Of a stretch of 10,589 nt of DNA, positions 7,135 to 10,589 are shown one piece after another. Made by a program: the position numbers and the translations under genes. Positions within the stretch are counted from its first letter, which is position 1; each line of letters begins with the position of its first letter. Source of the DNA: Ruminococcus sp. (GTDB lineage: Bacteria > Bacillota > Clostridia > Oscillospirales > Ruminococcaceae); contig JAFYET010000248.1 of assembly GCA_017544125.1 (NCBI GenBank), positions 1 through 10,589 of the forward strand, given 5' to 3'. A model generated the notes under the pieces. It saw only the letters and a program-made list of their open reading frames with translations. It was not told where the DNA came from and did not search any database.

Positions 7135-8358
7135 ATGTATATAAAAAGACACGCAGAGAATACTGTTTCACAGCTTTCAAAAATGTTTGGTGCGGTGCTT
7201 GTAGCAGGGCCGAGACAGGTAGGCAAAACCACAATGCTTGAAAGACTGACAGATAACTGTTCTCAGGCATCTCTTGATGACCCGATAATCAGAGCGTCGG
7301 CAATTGAGGAAAGCGGCACTTTTTTTAAAGATAACCCTCCCCCGGTATTTGTAGATGAAATACAAAAAGCTCCTGCGCTTTTTGAACAGATAAAGCTTCT
7401 GCTTGACAAAAGCCGCAAAAAGGGACAATTCTATATGTGCGGCTCACAGCAGTTTAAGATGATGAAGGGCGTAAGTGAATCACTTGCCGGAAGAATAGGT
7501 CTGCTCACACTTTTAGGCCTGTCATTAAGAGAAATGAATGATACCGCATTTGACAGACCGTTTATCCCTACAGATGATTATTTTTCTGAAAGAAAAGAGC
7601 AGTTAAAAGCGATAGAATATGATAATGTTTGGGAAACGATCCACAGAGGCTCTATGCCCGAGCTATATGAAAACCCTGATTTTGACTGGCAGATGTTCTA
7701 CGGTGCCTATGTCAGAACTTATATCGAGCGTGATGTCAGAGAGCTTTCCGAGATCGGTGATACAGTCAAGTTCACAAAATTTATGGTGGCTGCCGCAGCT
7801 TCAACAGGGCAGCTCCTTAATCTGGCATCTTTAGCAAGAGATGTAGGTATAAGCCAGCCGACAGCAGAGCGCTGGCTTTCAATTCTTGTTGCTTCAAATA
7901 TTGTTTTCCTGCTATCACCATACTCAAATAATATAACAAAGAGAGCAATTAAAACGCCGAAGCTATATTTCCTAGATACAGGTCTTGCAGCTTATCTGAC
8001 AAAATGGAACACTCCCGATGTCCTCAAAAGCGGTGCCATGGCAGGTGCATTCTTTGAAAGCTTTGTAATATCCGAAATAATCAAAAGCTATTATAATAAA
8101 GGTATTCTTGAGCCTCCGCTGTATTTTTACCGTGATAAGGATATGAATGAGATAGATCTGATTATAGAGGAAAACGATACACTGTACCCCCTTGAAATGA
8201 AAAAGCACGCTGATCCTACAAAAAAGGATATCAATGCATTTGCCATTCTTGATAAAATACCGAATATACAACGTGGTCAAGGCGGTGTCATCTGCCTTTA
8301 TGACAGGCTTATTACACTAAAGGGTGATGATAAGATCATTCCTGTAAGCTATTTATAA
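7135..8358 (+). CDS. AAA_14 ATPase with C-terminal DUF4143 domain
   Basis: A 407-residue cytoplasmic P-loop protein of the AAA_14/DUF4143 family, of the usual length. Walker A is GPRQVGKT (25-32), Walker B VFVDE (71-75), followed by a sensor-like GSQ (103-105) and SLAGR (116-120). The middle part carries the family signature RTYIERDVREL (194-204) and a helix-turn-helix-like stretch at about 228-260. The C-terminal DUF4143 region has YFLDTGLAAYL (278-288), FES (307-309) and E339-x-D341 with E354-x-K356, the pattern of a PD-(D/E)xK nuclease fold, so nuclease residues may be present. The biological role of this widespread family is not established; it is often multicopy and found in variable regions. 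The start is supported by AAGGA 9 nt upstream. It is the first gene of the operon, with no terminator before the next cistron. Confidence 0.93.
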   Translation: MYIKRHAENTVSQLSKMFGAVLVAGPRQVGKTTMLERLTDNCSQASLDDPIIRASAIEESGTFFKDNPPPVFVDEIQKAPALFEQIKLLLDKSRKKGQFYMCGSQQFKMMKGVSESLAGRIGLLTLLGLSLREMNDTAFDRPFIPTDDYFSERKEQLKAIEYDNVWETIHRGSMPELYENPDFDWQMFYGAYVRTYIERDVRELSEIGDTVKFTKFMVAAAASTGQLLNLASLARDVGISQPTAERWLSILVASNIVFLLSPYSNNITKRAIKTPKLYFLDTGLAAYLTKWNTPDVLKSGAMAGAFFESFVISEIIKSYYNKGILEPPLYFYRDKDMNEIDLIIEENDTLYPLEMKKHADPTKKDINAFAILDKIPNIQRGQGGVICLYDRLITLKGDDKIIPVSYL

Positions 8359-8394
8359 AGCTGCAACTAAAACTAAAATCATGAGGTGTAAAGA

Positions 8395-8487
8395 ATGTCA
8401 AACGAAAAAGCCTTTGAGCTGCCACGCTCACTATACAAAGAACTAAAAGCTATGAACAGAGGGCAGATGCAGAATGAAGATCATTGA
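8395..8487 (+). CDS. 30-residue ORF with strong ribosome site, unknown function
   Basis: A 30-codon frame starts with ATG at 8395, preceded by AGGTG at 6 nt, the best ribosome site in this interval. It ends in TGA at 8487, just before the DUF5714 start, overlapping that gene's alternative TTG. The peptide begins MSNEKAFELPRSLYKELKAM, is charged, and has no signal or membrane segment. ELPRSLYKELK looks like the start of a longer helical protein, so it may be the stub of a gene truncated by the same rearrangements that scarred this region. Alternatively it is a leader peptide coupling translation to DUF5714. No family is recognised with certainty. Confidence 0.5.
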   Translation: MSNEKAFELPRSLYKELKAMNRGQMQNEDH

Positions 8488-8491
8488 AAGG
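8487..8491 (+). promoter_or_regulatory. Ribosome binding site deciding the DUF5714 GTG start
   Basis: AAAGG lies 10 nt before the GTG at 8502. The longer alternative, TTG at 8484, has only weak purine-rich sequence upstream, so the GTG is preferred. Confidence 0.45.
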
Positions 8492-8501
8492 TTTGTTGAC
8501 C

Positions 8502-9089
8502 GTGAATAAAACAGATTATACATTGGAAGAAAGAGCGAGTTTGATAATTTCAGAATGCAAAAAAGCGGGCAGTACAGATCCATTTGAGATCTTTCATACA
8601 GTTGCAAACAAAGACTTTGTAAGGATACACGGTCCTGAACATCATATCCTTGACGGGGCTTGTATTATAACTGCTATGTATAATGCCGGATACAGTATCG
8701 ACCTGGAAAAAGCACTTAATAAAATAGCATTTGAGGGGCTTCGTATGCCTGGAGCAGCCTGCGGACTATGGGGTGTTTGCGGTGCTGTAACATCAATAGG
8801 TGCTGCACTGGCAATAATAGAGAATACCGGACCACTCTCCACTGAAGAGTGGGGCAGTCATATGGTATTCACTTCTGCTGCACTTGCAAGACTCTCAAAA
8901 ACAGGCGGCCCCAGATGCTGCAAGCGTGATGCTTATCTCACAATGGAACAAGCCGTTTCTTACATTTTTGAAAGATATGGTATAGAACTGAATAAGCCTG
9001 AGACCGTATGTGTTTTCTATCCGCTTAACAAGCAGTGTATAGGTAAAAAATGTCCATATAATCCAAATTACAAGGAGAGTGTTTTATGA
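8502..9089 (+). CDS. DUF5714 family protein
   Basis: A 195-residue protein of the DUF5714 family, found in anaerobic clostridia and archaea; its activity is not established. Conserved marks are visible along its length: DPFEIF (26-31), HGPEHH (43-48), LDGACI (50-55), MPGAACGLWGVCG (82-94), GGPRCCKR (135-142), and a C-terminal CX8CX4CPY pattern with Cys170, Cys179 and Cys184. The three His and nine Cys suggest a metal or iron-sulfur centre, which is an inference. There is no signal peptide. I prefer GTG at 8502; TTG at 8484 would add six residues. The stop overlaps the next ATG as ATGA at 9086-9089, and the last codons contain the AAGGAGAG ribosome site of that gene, so the two are translationally coupled. 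It looks intact, unlike its downstream neighbour. Confidence 0.85.
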   Translation: MNKTDYTLEERASLIISECKKAGSTDPFEIFHTVANKDFVRIHGPEHHILDGACIITAMYNAGYSIDLEKALNKIAFEGLRMPGAACGLWGVCGAVTSIGAALAIIENTGPLSTEEWGSHMVFTSAALARLSKTGGPRCCKRDAYLTMEQAVSYIFERYGIELNKPETVCVFYPLNKQCIGKKCPYNPNYKESVL

Positions 9090-9703
9090 CCACACTCGAA
9101 GCCATAAGAACCCGCCGCAGCACACGAAAATTCAAGTCCTACCCTATTGAGCAGGAAAAGCTTGAAACCATGATCGAAGCAGGACGCTATGCCCCCAGCA
9201 GCGGAAACTCTCAGACCTGCCATTTTATCGTGGTGAGGAACAAGGAAGTCCTTGCAAAGCTTGCCGAGCTTGCACAGTCGGCTTTTGCTAAAATGGAGAT
9301 CACCGAGGGTATGTATAAATCTATCGCAACCCTCATTCGAGTGGAACACAAAGAAGATTACCAAAAGAAAGGATTGATAAAAACAGCAAGAAAATACAAA
9401 CAAGTTCATCGCAAGGAAATCGACTTTGACATCAAGGACTGGAAAGAGATCGAGCGTCGGGCTGCCGCCTGTCATACAGATACATCAAAATATCTGAGAA
9501 TGGTCATAAAGAATTCCAGCCCTGTATTTTATGATATGAAAGAGATCGCCCCTCTGCTGAACGGCATGAGGATAATCTCAGCAAACATCAACCAGATTGC
9601 TAAAAAGGCGAACGAAACCAACAGCATCTACGCCGAGGACATATGCTATGCGATCATACTCAACAGATTTTCAAGGTATATACTAAACTGCCTTCACAAG
9701 TAA
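9086..9703 (+). CDS. Chimera: truncated nitroreductase N-terminus fused in frame to MobC-like relaxosome protein
   Basis: Two unrelated families share one 205-codon frame. Residues 1 to about 80 are the start of a nitroreductase-family flavoenzyme: TRRSTRKF (9-16), the FMN-contacting RRS, and RYAPSSGNSQTCHFIVV (34-50). Normal members continue for roughly 90 more residues with the second half of the FMN site, absent here, so reductase activity is unlikely. From about residue 86 to 205 the protein matches MobC-type mobilization proteins: a ribbon-helix-helix region IDFDIKDWKEIERRA (112-126) and the helix GMRIISANINQIAKKAN (160-176). MobC proteins assist relaxases at oriT, but no relaxase follows. 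The switch lies near 9325-9341; the only internal start there, GTG at 9341, has no ribosome site, so the MobC part probably depends on the nitroreductase start, which has AAGGAGAG at good spacing. It overlaps DUF5714 by 4 bp and ends 17 bp before a terminator. Confidence 0.85.
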   Translation: MTTLEAIRTRRSTRKFKSYPIEQEKLETMIEAGRYAPSSGNSQTCHFIVVRNKEVLAKLAELAQSAFAKMEITEGMYKSIATLIRVEHKEDYQKKGLIKTARKYKQVHRKEIDFDIKDWKEIERRAAACHTDTSKYLRMVIKNSSPVFYDMKEIAPLLNGMRIISANINQIAKKANETNSIYAEDICYAIILNRFSRYILNCLHK

Positions 9704-9720
9704 CCTCCGCTTAAATAAAC

Positions 9721-9770
9721 AGCCTGTATTTTCCATTTTCCGGAGCTCAGGATAATGCAGGCTTTTTTTT
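9721..9770 (+). terminator. Intrinsic terminator ending the operon
   Basis: AGCCTGTAT (9721-9729) pairs with ATGCAGGCT (9755-9763), eight Watson-Crick pairs plus one G-U, with a 25-nt loop, followed by a run of eight T. It lies 17 bp after the chimera stop and separates it from the gene at 9841. Confidence 0.85.
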
Positions 9771-9772
9771 GC

Positions 9773-9835
9773 ACCCAAATGAGCTTTTCGAGGGTATTAC
9801 TATTGGAAACCCAAATAAACACTTTCGGGAGGAAT
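9773..9835 (+). repeat. Imperfect direct repeat upstream of the last gene
   Basis: ACCCAAAT at 9773-9780 recurs at 9809-9816, each followed by an AGCTTTTCGAGGG- or AACACTTTCGGGAGG-like stretch, so units of about 26 bp repeat at a 36-bp interval. The second copy carries the GGGAGG ribosome site of the gene at 9841. It might be an operator or an old duplication. Confidence 0.4.
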
Positions 9836-9840
9836 AAACC

Positions 9841-10589
9841 ATGACAGTAAAAGAAAGATTACAGGAATTGCGTGAGCAGATAGCAAACACACCGGCTAAA
9901 AACGATAAGAAAGTGCTTTTTATAGAGCTTTTGGCTTACAATAATTTTGCCGTTACAAACGGCGACGACCGTGACATTACTTCCATTAAAGAACTTGACA
10001 GCTTCTGGAAAAAGCCTATAACCAAACACGGTGTATTTGATAAGATGTATGATGACCTGACTGACGAGCAGATCATAAACCACGCTAATGATCCGAAAGG
10101 CTTCAAATCTGCACTTGAAAAGGCGCAGGATAAATTCGTAAAAGACAGTCTAAAGGCCGAAAAGGATAAATTCTTTAATACGCATGAAAAGATCAGCGAT
10201 AAAGAATTTGAAAGAAGAACAGCTAAAAACGGCTGGGCATTAAAGCAAGACAGCGTTATAGTAGGATATCTGTATAAGATGGCAATACAAACAAATGATG
10301 AAAAGTTAGTTGCAATGTATGAAAAGTTTCTTTCTACAGATGCAAGGGATCCCGCTGTGCGCAAGCAGATGCTCACCGAGGTGAATGAAGCATTTTCCAC
10401 ATATGACAAGACAAAATATCTTGTTTCGTTAAATTCTGTAGTAATGCGTGTATTTAAAAATAAGGTAAAGGAAGACCCGACCCGTGAGGAGATAGACAAG
10501 GCCTGCAAGGAATATGAAGCAATTGAAAAAAAGAATAAGGAAAGAAGCATCAAGGAAGCTAAGAAAGCAGCCGAAGAGAAGGCGCTGAA
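9841..10589 (+). CDS. Charged helical protein of unknown function (C-terminus outside window)
   Basis: The frame is open from the ATG at 9841 to the right edge, 249 codons, with no stop. GGAGG lies 8 nt upstream. I do not recognise the family. The protein begins MTVKERLQELREQIANT, has no signal peptide or membrane segment, and is very rich in Lys, Glu and Asp. Predicted-looking helices dominate, with moderately hydrophobic stretches such as KVLFIELLAYNNFAV (about 24-38) and SVIVGYLYKMAI (about 138-149). Toward the edge, from about residue 220, it becomes a Lys/Glu/Ala-rich helix that could form a coiled coil. It follows a strong terminator, so it should have its own promoter, but I see no convincing one in 9771-9830. 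Its place beside mobile-element remnants suggests accessory DNA, which is only context. Confidence 0.85.
   Translation, partial: MTVKERLQELREQIANTPAKNDKKVLFIELLAYNNFAVTNGDDRDITSIKELDSFWKKPITKHGVFDKMYDDLTDEQIINHANDPKGFKSALEKAQDKFVKDSLKAEKDKFFNTHEKISDKEFERRTAKNGWALKQDSVIVGYLYKMAIQTNDEKLVAMYEKFLSTDARDPAVRKQMLTEVNEAFSTYDKTKYLVSLNSVVMRVFKNKVKEDPTREEIDKACKEYEAIEKKNKERSIKEAKKAAEEKAL

Noticed and set aside
9068..9475. Minus-strand frame of 135 codons across the nitroreductase region
   Set aside because: It is a shadow of the plus-strand chimera, whose two domains are recognisable.
9936..10553. Long open frame of 205 codons on the minus strand
   Set aside because: It is antisense to the clearly better frame at 9841-10589, is Ser/Phe/Leu-rich as complements of Lys/Glu-rich genes are, and lacks a ribosome site.
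6325..10589. Declaring the whole right part one intact integrative element
   Set aside because: Only one putative end is visible, the recombinase is truncated, the MobC is a fusion and no relaxase or conjugation gene is present; nested or successive events fit equally well.

Overview
The window looks like chromosomal DNA from a low-to-moderate GC gut Firmicute, most likely a Ruminococcus-like member of the Oscillospiraceae. This rests on the strong AGGAGG-type ribosome sites, consensus sigma-A promoters, a very large Ig/MBG-repeat surface protein of the rumen and gut clostridial type, and DUF5714 and DUF4143 genes. The species is an inference.

Left part (1-6145, minus strand, ordinary chromosome). 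A giant secreted surface protein of at least 1675 residues runs off the left edge. It starts at 5027 behind a near-consensus promoter. Before it lies a membrane-anchored alpha/beta hydrolase (5207-6010) with its own extended -10 promoter, a GTG start and an intrinsic terminator.

Boundary (about 6289-6600). On the minus strand there is a 23-nt remnant of a tRNA, from the T-loop to CCA and most like tRNA-Asn, followed by an intrinsic terminator. The homology stops exactly at the T-loop. This is what remains when an integrative element inserts into the 3' end of a tRNA gene. Just beyond are three 10-bp phased repeats, an inverted repeat, and a serine recombinase cut off after its catalytic region.

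Right part (6578-10589). This is a mosaic of mobile-element debris and passenger genes. From a promoter at 7068-7096 a probable four-cistron operon runs rightwards: an AAA_14/DUF4143 ATPase, a 30-codon ORF, a DUF5714 protein, and a 205-residue chimera. The chimera joins the first 80 or so residues of a nitroreductase in frame to a MobC-like relaxosome protein. A clear terminator (9721-9770) ends the operon. A charged, helical protein of unknown function then begins at 9841 and leaves the window on the right.

The points most worth attention are the tRNA-derived attachment scar, the in-frame nitroreductase-MobC fusion translationally coupled to DUF5714, and the truncated but apparently well-expressed recombinase catalytic fragment. 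I did not find a CRISPR array, a complete known defence system or a complete insertion sequence. The region reads as an eroded or nested integration hotspot rather than one intact new system.
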